From NCBI GenBank assembly GCA_002005505.1, contig MVGU01001180.1, forward strand, positions 20,001 through 84,000: 64,000 bases of DNA, in the 5' to 3' direction. The translations under genes and the position numbers were made by a program. The notes beneath the pieces are model-generated. The model worked only from the letters and a program-made list of their open reading frames with translations. It was not told where the DNA came from and did no database searches. Source of the stretch: Botryococcus braunii (taxonomy: Eukaryota > Chlorophyta > Trebouxiophyceae). Below are positions 22,301-32,530 of this stretch, piece after piece; positions within the stretch are counted from its first letter, which is position 1; each line of letters opens with the position of its first letter.

Positions 22301-23283
22301 CCTGAGTCTACCACCCATCTAGAGAATGGATTACCTGAGTCAGAAGAGTCCCCCAATGCAATACCTCCAACTGGATTGGCTGGATTCATGCGTGCTGAAA
22401 TGAGGGCAGCCCTTTTTTCTTTCTCAGCTATAAGTTTTGGACACACGTTTCTGGTATGTCCATCTTCCAAGCAGTGCCAGCAGCCCCTGAAGTTGTCAGG
22501 CAGATCTTCTGGCATCCCTTGTGGCCTGGATCCTGGAGCGTTCCTGGGACGAGGGGGACCTCTGACTGGATTGATCAGATTGACTGATGGTGAGGGGGCC
22601 TTAAATTCATCAATTCCAAGCAACCTTGAACATGCCTGAATATTGAGTGTGACCTTGTCCTCATCCTCACCAAGGCAGGAGGTGTAGAGATTGGATTTGG
22701 CATGGTCAAAATGCTTAGGCAAACCCTCTACAATCCCCATTTTTAGCCTACCATCAGAGCATGGGTGATTATTGGCTTGTAGACCCCTTGCAATCCTGAA
22801 CTTCCTAGCAACATATGAATGGTACTCCTGACCCTCACTGATACGCCCATAGTCCAAGACCTTGGACCATTTTCTCATTAACTCCTCATTGTGGCCACCA
22901 GTGAACTTGCGCAGCAGCCAATCATACGCCTGCTTTGCGTTTGGCATATCCAATGCCCTGTCCACCCAAACGTCAGGGATTTTCTCAGTTAGAAGACTCA
23001 TAGCAAGAGAGTCCCCTGCTGTATTAGGATGTTCTTCATCGAGACACATCCTAATACGTTTGCTATTAGCAACATTTAGAACATCTTTCTGCCATCTAAA
23101 ACCGTTTTCACAATCCAGGTCTAAAGCCTGAACCAGTTTTAGATTAGTATAAACAGGGTTTGTCTGATCTATGCTATTACCTGACTGGGCAGACTGACTA
23201 GTAATGCCAGCTGAAGGGTTGGGTGGATTTGATGGTGGATTGGATAAATCACCTGGGGTAGGGTTCGTGCCCAATGTTGCCAT
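19258..23283 (-). CDS. Copia-A1 gag-pol polyprotein, 1341 codons, open
   Basis: Starts MATLGTNPTPGDLS (ATG at 23281-23283). In order: UBN2-like gag, zinc knuckle CWHCLEDGHTRNVC (about residue 264), protease WVVDSGASTHICND (about 325), integrase with WHQRLGHPGSKNL and CDVCVMGKQTK then SDRGSEFVN and YTPQQNGRAERFNRSLKEK (about 460-680), and RT with HQVDVKTAFLNGTLDEEVYV (about 1055) and LLVYVDDLLIVS (about 1140). It has no internal stop, unlike Copia-A2. It ends about 20 codons into a wrong frame, with RNase H continuing in the -1 frame. The gag start lies inside the end of ORF0, in another frame. Confidence 0.93.
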   Translation of the reverse strand: MATLGTNPTPGDLSNPPSNPPNPSAGITSQSAQSGNSIDQTNPVYTNLKLVQALDLDCENGFRWQKDVLNVANSKRIRMCLDEEHPNTAGDSLAMSLLTEKIPDVWVDRALDMPNAKQAYDWLLRKFTGGHNEELMRKWSKVLDYGRISEGQEYHSYVARKFRIARGLQANNHPCSDGRLKMGIVEGLPKHFDHAKSNLYTSCLGEDEDKVTLNIQACSRLLGIDEFKAPSPSVNLINPVRGPPRPRNAPGSRPQGMPEDLPDNFRGCWHCLEDGHTRNVCPKLIAEKEKRAALISARMNPANPVGGIALGDSSDSGNPFSRWVVDSGASTHICNDVRLMQNIHWYTQPKGLNLATGEHVAQRKACGCVCLVDEMGNMCKLKNVEYVPTAIENLLSVSSAVTDGIMFTNNSHGEIINMYSNTSKFISEVRKERGLYFVYCLCCKIQLSHSVGYAHKCSEYDLWHQRLGHPGSKNLERLQTEDMVKGIATSLSPCLHGHSLCDVCVMGKQTKESYQRSPVSATERLQLLHLDVIGELPIPGAEGERYMLTELDDYSRAGESVALTSKSQVGGAVKSIILYLENQTNHNVKVVRSDRGSEFVNADLLDFFQSKGIRHETSAPYTPQQNGRAERFNRSLKEKVRMLLLQAKAPQSMWADALPTAVRLLNLRAVKGKTATPYELLFGRKPSVHYLRVWGCLAFIKIPDKDLSAFSARSEAGMFVGYEPASKAYRVKVGNKVKVSKNVKFFEDKLGIHALTPSNSLTAEFSQEINFDQVPCTDDGDDWDFVPVDLTGALELNREAGRGIATALPANMEVMHRINDILRGLGTAEESGPSGLSGPEAPGEGVMGTGNMQNPVSHAPDSSGEESDNQPPAETSDSFEEMQGGARNGGGRYELRQTLAEPDRYVPGTYHIGEAPVTHASEIIPPNQNGAQEQVKLSSKNIKVPEDWWEAKKSPQWPYWLEAMNEEMDSIDSHETFEYCERPSDAKIIPLKWVYALKTDSFGDIVRFKARLVAQGCKQRPGVDYFETFAPVSTHISRRVLLNLATSNGWKVHQVDVKTAFLNGTLDEEVYVAQPPCFFNGDSNVVCKLLRSLYGLKQAPRAWHKCLVEELGKFGFIACQSDPALFINKESFKSYVYLLVYVDDLLIVSEDVECIQCVKQQLTSIFSIHDLGEIKSFLGCEIKINESSQTLKMTNVLKIEKLVEEYGLPDQGKEVDTPMSGSFLPTQMPEPPKGMTGEQIGSGIPLPEGHRYLELIGSLQYLSTTTRPDISQAVGMLSRFRGQPTTSHWNGAIRVLRYLNCTKYMGIKYTGSNKMNWYALWMQILQVIWTVENPQLGLCFY

Positions 23284-23519
23284 GCCTGGGAATGTAGCAC
23301 CTGCACCTTTGCTCTGAAATGTTTTCTAGATCACGGCCAATGGAATTGATTGTCTCAGCAAGTTTCTCCTTCAATGATTCATATGGTGATTCGTCTCGTA
23401 AAAGCCATGGACTTAACGATACATTCGCTCCTCTACTTAATGCAAGGAGTGTTGCAAATTCAATTAGAAGACAATGATGGGAAAAATCCAAGGGAATTTC
23501 GTATCTAGCTAACGTATAG
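23249..23519 (-). pseudogene. Copia-A1 ORF0, C-terminal part
   Basis: Continues the ORF0 begun at 31289 after the Gypsy-A2 insertion: YEIPLDFSHHCLLIEFA, LALSRGANVSLSPWLL, ESLKEKLAETINSIGRD. The last 35 bases overlap the gag start (23249-23283), as in Copia-A2. Confidence 0.85.
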
Positions 23520-23984
23520 TGTCGTAGAATGCACAAGTTAGAGAGAATTTCCAAGTTGTGAGAGAGAGAGAGACAAGGCCGGATGGCCGACAAGTTGGAC
23601 GCTCTTTCCAATTACAAGTAACCCCCACCTCACGGAGCTTCCACTCCCTACTTGTGGTCTACTAAGCTTCCAGATTACCTGAGTGCGTGTCTTCCCGTGG
23701 CTTACGTCTCTATCCGTTCCTTCCCGTGGTTCGTGATCGTGTGTTCACGTTCCTCCAATGGTAGCGCACTAGTCCACCAAACCTCTACAATAGTATCTAG
23801 AAAATATCCTAGAATCCTACTATGAGAGTAACGTCCATAACTATCCAATGGAATTCGACGGCTAGGAAGCCAAGGCTAGACGCTAGGCACGTGCGTACTC
23901 GCGTTGCTCGTACGACATGTGCGCCTAGGCTCGGGGGTAAGGGAAATGTCTAGAAATGCCGGGAAATCCCTACATTCCATCACA
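23520..23984 (-). repeat. Gypsy-A2 3' LTR, 465 bp
   Basis: Plus-strand ends TGTCGTAGAATG and CCATCACA. The polypurine tract (plus-strand TCATCCCCCCCTT) abuts it at 23985-23997. Confidence 0.96.
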
Positions 23985-24949
23985 TCATCCCCCCCTTAAT
24001 TCCTGCATGTCCTCATGCAGCCACATACACACATACAGTAGACCACAATTATAAGGGAATGGTCGTCACCGAACGGCCCATCCACCAGCGCCGTTAGACC
24101 CTTGCCGAATGGGTTACATTAGGGTCCCCGCCTCCAAGTTATTCCCCTATCATCCCAAGCAATTGACTAAAGCGTCCATTTTTTTTTTTGTTTTTTTTTT
24201 AATTTATTTATTAGGTGTGCTTTATTTTAGTCCTAAGTACAATACTGTACGATACGATACGACACGGTACGATAATTACGATAAATTACGATAAATTACG
24301 GCGAACTACGACGAACGTTCGCCTTATTCCTTTCGAACTATGCAAGTCCGCCTTTATTGACACATCCCTATTTATTATTTATTAAAACAATACAATGCTT
24401 GTGACACAACCGATAAACAATCCGAACAAGATAAATATGACACAGGTGTAGCTCAGTCCACAATGCTTCCCTAAAGTGGCTATCCATACAACACAGTTTC
24501 TTTATGATACATTGTCCATACTGTACACATACTGTACACATAAGGTACACATATAGTACATAGAAAGAAATCCATCCCAAGATGCCGAGTAGTCCATATC
24601 CAAGGGTTCCAAGTAGCCCATAGCCAAGGGTTCCAAGTAGCCCATAGCCAAGGGTTCCAAGTCACTTCTGTACTTCAAGCCCACGTCCCAAGTGCTAGTT
24701 AAGCAGACTGCGGTTGCGCGCCATGTGTACTTCAATTCCTATCCCTGAATGCAGAACCCCGAGTTCAATGCATCGAAGCGGTATGAGGCCTCATGCCACA
24801 CATACCGAGGTAGGCAACCTACCCCGTCCCTTGTCCCAAAGTACACAAGATATACAGTCCCTACCATAGGTCCCGTCCCATGTATTCCCAGACACCAGGT
24901 GGGAACTCCACAAGTGGAATGAGGGGGACAACCGTCCGGAGGGGCCCGT
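23985..24949 (-). other. Gypsy-A2 3' untranslated region
   Basis: Holds the polypurine tract, a T-rich run (24178-24200), a short TACGA-type array (24247-24300), GTACAC-rich sequence, and about three 24-bp units (24580-24662). No convincing coding. Confidence 0.75.
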
Positions 24950-27900
24950 TCAAGGGAAGGTGTCGCGCAGCGCCACCTGGTCCCAAATGGGCGGGGCGAG
25001 CCCCTGGAGTCTATGATAGGTATTAACCAGCCCGGGATGGGTCTCGAATGCCTCTTGAGATTCCCATGAGTCCTCTGTGGCCCCATGGCCTGCCCACTTT
25101 ACAAGGTACTCGAGAAAGGGTGTGCCATCCTCAAAATGGTAGGAGAACCCATCCTTGTCGTGCAACAGCCGGTGATCGACTAGTGCATCCACTACCCACT
25201 CCAGGTGAGTGGTGCCATCCGCTTTGGTGATGACTTTTGGGGGGCAGTATCCACGCGACTGCGCCTCCTCACGTGTCCAGTATGGCTTCAAATAGCAGAC
25301 ATTTATGCGGGGGTGGATGTCCAGCCGGTCCGGAAGATCCAGTGTGACGAAGTTAACGTTGTCGGGCGTGACCGCCATGACCCTGAAGGGTCCCACGTGC
25401 CTGGGTTGCAGCTTGCTGAATCTGTTTGAAGTTAGCGTGGGGGCCGCACGGGTTGAAAGGAGGACATAGTCCCCTTCCTGGTAGATGGCCTCCCTCCTAT
25501 GCCGGTTGGCATAGGCCGTCTGACGGTCTTGAGCTGCACGCAAACACTTCCTTGCAAGGGTGATTTTGTCTTGCATTTTTCTCATGAAGAGATCAGCCCT
25601 ATCCACCTTAGTGCCCTCCATGTGTCCCACCGCAAACGGTATATTTGGATCTTGCCCATATGTTAACCTGAAGGGTGTGGAGTTTAGGGAAGTTTGCCAA
25701 GAGTTGTTGTAGGCAAATTCCGCCACTGAAAGGTAATCCTCCCACTCCCTTGGGTTATCCTTGACATAGTGTTTCAAAAAATCTTCCAAGATCCTATTCA
25801 CCCGTTCCGTTTGACCATCTGACTGAGGATGATATGCCGTAGTTCGAGCCGGCTTGCACCCCGTCAGACTTAGAAGTGTGTTCATGAAATTATTCACAAA
25901 CCGAGGATCTCGGTCCGAAACAATTTCTTCAGGGAAACCGTGATACTTCCATACTTTATCCCTCATCAGAACAGCAACTTCATAAGCATCTGCATTGGTA
26001 GTGGTAGGGGCAAAGTGGGCACATTTGCTCAACCTGTCAACCACTACCCATATTGCGTTATGCCCGTGTTTGCTTTTAGGCAGTCCCGTGATGAAATCCA
26101 TTGAGATGCTTTGCCATTTCCTTGTGGGGATTTGTAAAGGGTGTAAGAGTCCTGCGGGTAACTGGTTTGAGGCCTTCACCCGCTGGCATGAATCACAATA
26201 CTTCACATACTCCCGCACATCCTCCGCCATTCCCGGCCACCACCAGTCCCGCTTCACTAGATCATACATCTTCGCAAAGCCTGGATGACCAACAGAAGGA
26301 GGTTCATGCAAAGCTTTCAATATGTCCTGCCGCAGATTCCTAGCAACTGGACCTTCCTTATCCCGGACTTCATAAAATGCAGGCACATATTTTCTTCCCT
26401 CCCTTCCAAATTCCCAAACCCCGTCCGTAAAGTGAACTTTTCTCCTATTTGCCCTTGTTCCCAACCACGAATCATGTGCGTAAGCACCCTTCAACAATTC
26501 CAAGAAGGTGTCACACCCGTCAGACCCGAGGGTGATGGAGCCCGAGCGGGCCCTCCCGTCCCCATCCATCGAGGTTGCATTGGTCCCCTTCCCGGGGTTG
26601 GGCTCCGTGGAGACGTTGCGCTGCTGTTGTCCCTGGAGCTGTCCCTGGAGGACTGGGTTCCTGGACAACGCATCCGCAACGTTAGTCTTTCCAGGCTCCC
26701 AAACCCAAAGAATGTTGAACTCCTGCAACTTCTCAGCCCACCGTGCCCTCCGAGGGCTTAAACCAACCTGTTGCTGAAGAAAAGTGTTACACTTATGGTC
26801 TGTGGTGACAGTGACTTGTTTCCCTAGGACATAACATCTCCATTCCGTCAAGGCATACACTACAGCAAGTAACTCCCTCTCAGTTGCAGAATAGTTCCTT
26901 TCTGCACTATTGAGCTTCTTACTGTAATAAGCAATGACTCGACCTTCCTGCAATAGTACAGCGCCAACCCCAAAATCACTCGCATCACAAATTACCTGGA
27001 AGGGTTTACGAAGGTCTGGCAGTGATAGTATGGGTGCCTGTATTAATGCATCCTTGAGAGCCGCAAGGGCCTCATCTTGCTCCTTTCCCCAAGTCCAAGA
27101 ACTTTTGCTACTGGACAGTTTAGTCAAAGGTGCAGCAAGTGAGCTGAACCCCTGAATAAATTTTCGAAAATAATTTGCAAGCCCCAAAAATCTACGCACG
27201 TCGGTGACGTTTTGGGGTGTGGGCCAATCCTTGACTACCTCCACCTTTTGGGGGTCCACTTTCAGTCCATCCTTGCCAATGATATGCCCGAGGTATTTGA
27301 GTTCTGAGCATAAGAATTCTCATTTGGCAAGTTTTGCAAACAATTCCTTTTCCCGAAGGCGTTGGAACACCTTCCGAAGATGAGCATAATGCTCCTCTTC
27401 ATCCCGACTGAAAATTAGAACATCGTCAAGGTACACTACCACAAACCCTTCCCTTATGAAATCATGAAAGATTTCATTCATTAGGCGTTGAAAGGTAGCG
27501 GGGGCGTTGGTGAGTCCAAAAGGAAGCACTAAGAACTCATACAGCCCAAAGGGTGTACGAAACGCTGTTTTAGGAATGTCTTCCTCCTTTAGCCTTACTT
27601 GATGATAACCACTGAGGAGGTCCAGACTTGAGAAAATCTTAGCACCTTTAAGTTTATCAAGCAAGTCGTCTATGCGAGGGAGAGGGTACCTATCATGAAT
27701 GGTGATTTTATTTAATGCCCTGTAGTCTATAACCATTCGGTATGTGCCCTCCTTCTTCCTCACAAACAAGACCGGTGAAGCATATGGTGAACATGAGGGG
27801 CGTATGTGTCCCTTAGAAAGTAGTTCATCCACAGTTCGCTCACATTCCTCAGTTTCTTCCACGGACAAGCGGTAAGCAGGACGGTTTGGAGGAGTTATTC

Positions 27901-29110
27901 CTTCCTGCACATTAATAGTGTGATAGACTTGTCGGTGTGGGGGTAGTCCTGGTAGCCCATTTGGAAAAATGTCCTTGTACTCCCGGAGCAAGTGTGCTAG
28001 CCGCTCAGGCTTTTTAGCACAAATTTCCTCTAGAGGGTCCGAAGGCTTACCCGTGGTGACCTCGGATTCTCCCTCTTCCTCTTCCTTTTCCTCTTCCCTT
28101 TCCTCTTCCTCTTCCACTTCCTTCTCCACTTCTAGGCAACTCTCCATATCCGGGGCCGTGCCCGAGGTATCCCCCGGCGCAGAGTTGTGTAAGGAAGTCC
28201 CGGATGACTCCGTCGAGGGGTCGTCCATATCCACCAAAGGTGGCATCTCTTCCTGTTCATCCCAACCAACATGTTCATCCTTGGCCATGACATTGAACAA
28301 GCAGGTTTTCCAATGATCCCGTTTCCCTTTCCTGGTGTTTCCTAATTTGATTCCCCATCCCAACTTCTTTCCCAAGCCTTTTCCATGTTTGTTTAACAAG
28401 ACCCATTTGTTATTGTGTCTAATATGAGCCTTGCCAGCTCTCACATTAACATTAGCATGTCGTGGTGCTAGCCAATCCTGTCCCAAAATTATGTCAATTC
28501 CTTCCATTATTGAGTCACACACAAGAAAGGAGTGTCTCGTAATGATAGATGGAGCAAACCGGACACTCAAATCCACTTTCCCATTTGTGTGTGTTACTGT
28601 CCCATCAGCAAGTGTGACGGGTGAAGTCCTCTTGTTATACCTCAAACCTTGCAAAACTTTTTCCCGGACAAAAGAGTGTGTGGCCCCGGTGTCCATTAAA
28701 GCTTTACATTGTTGTCCCCTTGCCATGACAGGAAATGTGAGGTTAAGAGGTGCAGCACTTGACGTTGAACCCAACTGACAAGATGCTTTGGGTGCTGCAT
28801 AAGCTAAAACAAAGGAAAAAGGAAATGTACATTGCTGTCCTTGAAAAGAAAAGCATTCCCCTTTTGAGCCCCTAGCAAGAATTTTCAGGTTTGCGCGAGA
28901 GCGTAACCGCAAAAAGAAACTCCTACTTTTCCACACCTTCTGGCCTATCACAAAGCATGCACTGACTTGTGAGTTTTCTTTTCGTTCAGCAAGAAAAGAT
29001 TCAATACAAGTCTCAGCTTTGTGTTTGCCAGGAACAATCAGAGGTGTATTCCAACTTCCCAAGGACTTCTGAACAAGAAAAGTTAAATATGAAAAACAAA
29101 TTTCATTCAT
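24950..29110 (-). pseudogene. pol: Gypsy-A2 pol: protease, RT, RNase H, integrase, chromodomain (one nonsense codon)
   Basis: One frame from ATG at 29108-29110 to 24950 with a single TGA at about 27320, where Gypsy-A1 has the Cys codon of AKCEFLCSELKYLGH in the RT thumb region. Domains: protease [14 protein letters not shown] (about residue 140), glutamate-rich linker, RT with [29 protein letters not shown] and [11 protein letters not shown] (about 555), RNase H with CDASDFGVGAVLLQ, integrase with GHPGFAKMY, WWWPGMAEDV, SMDFITGLPKSKHGHN and SDRDPRFVNNF, then chromodomain EYLVKWAGHGATEDSWESQE. Pol starts two bases after the gag stop. The first 100 residues (to [17 protein letters not shown]) are unassigned, with a counterpart in Gypsy-C. 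Confidence 0.93.
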
Positions 29111-29112
29111 GA

Positions 29113-30351
29113 CTAATCTTGTTTAGGGCCCTTGCCCTTCCCTTTCCCTTTCCAATGTTTTCCCTTGTTAAATCCCTTAGGCCCAATGTGTGAGGGAGGT
29201 GAAACACCTTGCAGTGGTGCTGCCACTGGTTGATTGTTTCCTTGCCTCGGATAGAATCCAGGCTGAAAATTTGATGGGGTGTGCCCACTAGCTTGAGCTT
29301 TGGCAGCTAGATATTGCTTTTTAGCAACACACTGCCATGACTCGTGGCCTAGTTTATGACAAAAATAGCATTCCCTATCCTTTGGAATAGAGGTTCTAGA
29401 ATCAATTTTTCTCCCGGACCCAAAAGGGGGTGCTCCCACCAAACCCAAGGAAGGTGGTGCAGGGGGCTGTTGTTCCACCACTCCTGCTGCCACTTGAGGT
29501 GTCTGGGTGTAGACCCTCTTCCTCTTGGGTCCCTGTGCATCCACATATGTGCTTTTGAGACTTGCCTCATATTTAACAACATAAGTGCAAATGTCTTCCA
29601 GATCAGTGAAAGGACTGCCTGTTGCAGGGTTCACAGTGCATGCAAGTTTGAGAGGAGTATTAAGACCCTTGGTAAAAAGATGTAACTGGTCTTGCATGGC
29701 TATTTGATAGTCAACCTCTACATCTGCTAAGAGAGACATAAATCTTTCAATATATCTCTCGACAGTCTCATTTCCTTGAAAGACTTTGTCTAATTTTGCC
29801 CTGGCAATGGCCACTGTGTCTGTGGAATCATATCTTTTAACCATAAAAGTTTTAAAATCCTTCCATTCCAATGTATGCTCATGTATCCCTTCCTTTTCTA
29901 GTTTCCTTACATGTGTGTCCCAAACTTTTGTGGGTCTTTCTTCCATCAATTGCACTCCCAAGGCCACCCACTTTCCTGCAGGCACATTGGTTAGTTTTGC
30001 ATAGCCTTCCAACTTCCTTGCAAAATAGCAAAAAGATCCCCTCTTTCCCGAAAACAAAGAAGGAGGAGTTGCTCTTACTTGTCCACTAGGGCGAGGAGTC
30101 TCCTCCACCCCATCCCCTCCAACTTGCCTTTCGGCAAGAAGCTTTTCCTTAAATTCCAAAAATAACTGCTCCTTTATTTTATTGGTCAACTTGATCTTCT
30201 TTGTCTTTGGTGTGGACGGAGCGGGCGACGGATCGCGAGATGCCCCCTCCATCAAGTCCTCTACCAGCTCCCCTGAGCTTTCCAACGCTTCCAAAAATTC
30301 TCTTTCTTCCGAAGAAAGGTTTTTAAACTTCCCAGAAGAGGGCGGTGACAT
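29113..30351 (-). CDS. gag: Gypsy-A2 gag, 412 residues
   Basis: I take the start at [16 protein letters not shown] (ATG 30349-30351), which Gypsy-A1 shares; the frame is open further upstream but only through leader and LTR. It holds a retrotransposon gag core around [18 protein letters not shown] and [20 protein letters not shown], and a zinc knuckle [14 protein letters not shown] near residue 340, followed by a Gly-Lys-rich basic tail ending GKGKGPKQD. It ends TAG two bases before the pol ATG. Confidence 0.93.
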   Translation of the reverse strand: MSPPSSGKFKNLSSEEREFLEALESSGELVEDLMEGASRDPSPAPSTPKTKKIKLTNKIKEQLFLEFKEKLLAERQVGGDGVEETPRPSGQVRATPPSLFSGKRGSFCYFARKLEGYAKLTNVPAGKWVALGVQLMEERPTKVWDTHVRKLEKEGIHEHTLEWKDFKTFMVKRYDSTDTVAIARAKLDKVFQGNETVERYIERFMSLLADVEVDYQIAMQDQLHLFTKGLNTPLKLACTVNPATGSPFTDLEDICTYVVKYEASLKSTYVDAQGPKRKRVYTQTPQVAAGVVEQQPPAPPSLGLVGAPPFGSGRKIDSRTSIPKDRECYFCHKLGHESWQCVAKKQYLAAKAQASGHTPSNFQPGFYPRQGNNQPVAAPLQGVSPPSHIGPKGFNKGKHWKGKGKGKGPKQD

Positions 30352-30453
30352 CTGCGGCCCACATATGAGAGTTAGGACCTTCCATCGAACGATCTCCCTC
30401 CTACGACTTTCCTCCTTCCACCACGCGAAAGACTTGCAGAGAACAATTCGGCA

Positions 30454-30467
30454 TCTCGCCGATACCA
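30454..30467 (-). promoter_or_regulatory. Gypsy-A2 primer-binding site
   Basis: TGGTATCGGCGAGA on the minus strand, two bases after the 5' LTR. The same 14 bases occur after the 5' LTRs of Gypsy-C and Gypsy-B2. It fits a tRNA ending ...CGCCGAUA-CCA, that is an acceptor strand AUCGGCG with the A1-U72 pair typical of initiator tRNA-Met. Confidence 0.85.
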
Positions 30468-30469
30468 GA

Positions 30470-30934
30470 TGTCGTAGAATGCACAAGTTAGAGAGAATTT
30501 CCAAGTTGTGAGAGAGAGAGAGACAAGGCCGGATGGCCGACAAGTTGGACGCTCTTTCCAATTACAAGTAACCCCCACCTCACGGAGCTTCCACTCCCTA
30601 CTTGTGGTCTACTAAGCTTCCAGATTACCTGAGTGCGTGTCTTCCCGTGGCTTACGTCTCTATCCGTTCCTTCCCGTGGTTCGTGATCGTGTGTTCACGT
30701 TCCTCCAATGGTAGCGCACTAGTCCACCAAACCTCTACAATAGTATCTAGAAAATATCCTAGAATCCTACTATGAGAGTAACGTCCATAACTATCCAATG
30801 GAATTCGACGGCTAGGAAGCCAAGGCTAGACGCTAGGCACGTGCGTACTCGCGTTGCTCGTACGACATGTGCGCCTAGGCTCGGGGGTAAGGGAAATGTC
30901 TAGAAATGCCGGGAAATCCCTACATTCCATCACA
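30470..30934 (-). repeat. Gypsy-A2 5' LTR, 465 bp
   Basis: Same ends and sequence as 23520-23984 by eye. Bounded on the right by the TATAG duplication. Confidence 0.96.
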
Positions 30935-31289
30935 TATAGTATTGCTCACAAAGACTGTGTGAGTAATTGTCTCGATCGATAAGTCAAGCTTCCCAAGTGT
31001 CAAGAGAAAATGTACGGCGGGGATGGCTTGGAACTGGATACTTCGAGTTTTCAACTGATTGGATTAACTGAGAGTCGCGATTGTTAAACTTGGCTTGATA
31101 GTAGCCTTCTTCCTCAATACCTTCTGGGCAAAAGTCTTCAAACACAATGATTCCCCGTTCAATAGCACGATTTACATTCTCAATAGGGACTTTGCCAGAC
31201 ACCCAATTATTGCATAGGTCGCAGTGGAAGTGCCCTTCGCGGAGCAAATTAAGCTCGTCGTCCGTCAATAGAGGTGGTCGTTGCTCCAT
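30935..31289 (-). pseudogene. Copia-A1 ORF0, N-terminal part (nonsense codon and insertion)
   Basis: ATG at 31287-31289 opens MEQRPPLLTDDELNLLREGH. An in-frame TGA at about 30984 replaces the Arg codon of EARLIDRD seen in Copia-A2. Gypsy-A2 then interrupts the frame at 30934. The frame is otherwise the same as the intact ORF0 at 32852-33472. Confidence 0.88.
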
Positions 31290-31290
31290 G

Positions 31291-31308
31291 GGCGTGGGCC
31301 CATAACCA
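31291..31308 (-). promoter_or_regulatory. Copia-A1 primer-binding site (half-tRNA type)
   Basis: Minus strand TGGTTATGGGCCCACGCC, complementary to GGGCCCATAACC, the anticodon arm of plant initiator tRNA-Met, rather than to a tRNA 3' end. Drosophila copia is known to use such a 5'-half initiator tRNA fragment. Confidence 0.88.
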
Positions 31309-31309
31309 T

Positions 31310-31728
31310 TGTGGATCCTGCAAGATCCAGTTTGTATTTAATATTATAAATCACAGACGATGATACATATGCATGTGTCATCCAAGTAAGTAAATACTTT
31401 CAACATCAACAACATTGTATGATGGAAGCAGTTTAACAGGCCAGTCTGATCTCCTCTTGATCTGACACAATGCATCCACGATGCCAACAGAGATGAGAGT
31501 TAATTGAGATCAGGCTGAGAGTCAGTGTTTGAGACAACAAACAAACACAACGGATTGACTAACACTGGGTAGTATACGACACTGGTCTATCTAACGATTA
31601 CCTGCAAGATCCAGTTTGTATTTAATATTATAAATCACAGACGATGATACATATGCATGTGTCATCCTGTGCATGTTACACAATCAGTATCTTGCTGGTA
31701 ATTCAAATGCGGTTACTTGTCTGCAAAC
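31310..31728 (-). repeat. Copia-A1 5' LTR, first segment
   Basis: Starts TGTGGATCCTGC on the plus strand and breaks at CAAAC (31724-31728) where Copia-A2 inserted. It continues at 45869. A 9-base deletion near 31541 (loss of AGACGTTTC between ACAA and ACAAACAC) distinguishes it from the 3' LTR. Confidence 0.93.
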
Positions 31729-31930
31729 TGTTGGAATTTGTGTACTGTCAAGACAATCCAAGGATGACAAATTTTAACCTGAATAAATTAGCTGTATAGT
31801 TGACAATGTGTTCAACTCAAAGGAAACTCTTTGATAAACAGCCAGTGGCCTTTATGGCCACAAGTAATAATGGATAAAGTATTTCAGAACATGGTAGAGA
31901 AGGACTTTCCTGTTGTTTGTGGCTATTAAA

Positions 31931-31971
31931 ATTGAGTTTATCCTAATTGTTAATAACGTGATAAACTCAAT
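31931..31971. repeat. 12-bp inverted repeat in Copia-A U3
   Basis: ATTGAGTTTATC (31931-31942) and GATAAACTCAAT (31960-31971) are perfect reverse complements with a 17-base AT-rich loop. It is kept in all Copia-A LTRs seen (for example 18607-18647). It could be a paired protein-binding site in the promoter or a hairpin; the function is unknown. Confidence 0.7.
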
Positions 31972-32101
31972 TGGGATAAGGGCCAATTTCCAAGGCTCTG
32001 AACCTCAACTCTGATACGAATTCATGAAAAAAGGGCCAGAACAGCGCAAGTCAACGCGCTGGTCTGATAATACTAGGAGCGACTGACCGAAGTCTCAAGA
32101 A

Positions 32102-32530
32102 GTCAATCCGTTGTGTTTGTGAAACGTCTTTGTTGTCTCAAACACTGACTCTCAGCCTGATCTCAATTAACTCTCATCTCTGTTGGCATCGTGGATGCAT
32201 TGTGTCAGATCAAGAGGAGATCAGACTGGTGAGACGCACGTTTGTCGCTTACGTTATTCTAGCAGCCGTAAGTGCTGGTTTATTGAGTTTAACTAAGAAA
32301 GTATTCTTGGTAATGTGCAGGCCTGTTAAACTGCTTCCATCATACAATGTTGTTGATGTTGAAAGTATTTACTTACTTGGTAAGCAGTTTACGCTGCACG
32401 TTGGTTTGCAGACAAGTAACCGCATTTGAATTACCAGCAAGATACTGATTGTGTAACATGCACAGGATGACACATGCACATGTATCATCGTCTGTGATTT
32501 ATAATATTAAATACAAACTGGATCTTGCAG
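32102..32530 (+). repeat. Copia-A leader copy 1, unspliced (two GT-AG introns)
   Basis: Exon-like block A is 32102-32228 (127 bp). Gap 1 is 32229-32320 (92 bp, GTGAG...GTGCAG). Block B is 32321-32379 (59 bp). Gap 2 is 32380-32465 (86 bp, GTAAG...CACAG, with a CTGAT branch-like word 20-25 bases from its end). Block C is 32466-32530 (65 bp). It is followed directly by GTAATC. The 3' LTR has the same at 45139-45567, and Copia-A1 has it reversed. Blocks A, B and C recur without gaps at 32573-32823. Confidence 0.93.

Larger units (their letters stand above)
17737..23519 (-). mobile_element. Copia-A copy 1, left segment (3' LTR, gag-pol, end of ORF0)
   Basis: A Ty1/copia element in minus orientation, about 7.25 kb once the insertions are subtracted. 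Segments are 17737-23519, 30935-31728 and 45869-46548. It is flanked by GGAAC at 17732-17736 and 46549-46553. Gypsy-A2 splits its leader frame at TATAG, and Copia-A2 splits its 5' LTR at CAAAC. Confidence 0.95.
23520..30934 (-). mobile_element. Gypsy-A copy 2, nearly intact Ty3/gypsy chromodomain element, 7415 bp
   Basis: Both LTRs are 465 bp and read the same by eye. The element is flanked by TATAG at 23515-23519 and 30935-30939. The flanking sequence is one continuous stretch of Copia-A when joined: GTATCTAGCTAACG, TATAG, then TATTGCTCAC is restored as in 33204-33217 reversed. Gag is open. Pol has a single nonsense codon. This is a young insertion. Confidence 0.97.

Noticed and set aside
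32130..32429. 99-codon frame in the Copia-A LTR, also seen at 18139-18438 and 45167-45466
   Set aside because: It crosses both GT-AG gaps, so it exists only in unspliced leader RNA. It has no recognisable motif, and its repetition only reflects LTR copies.
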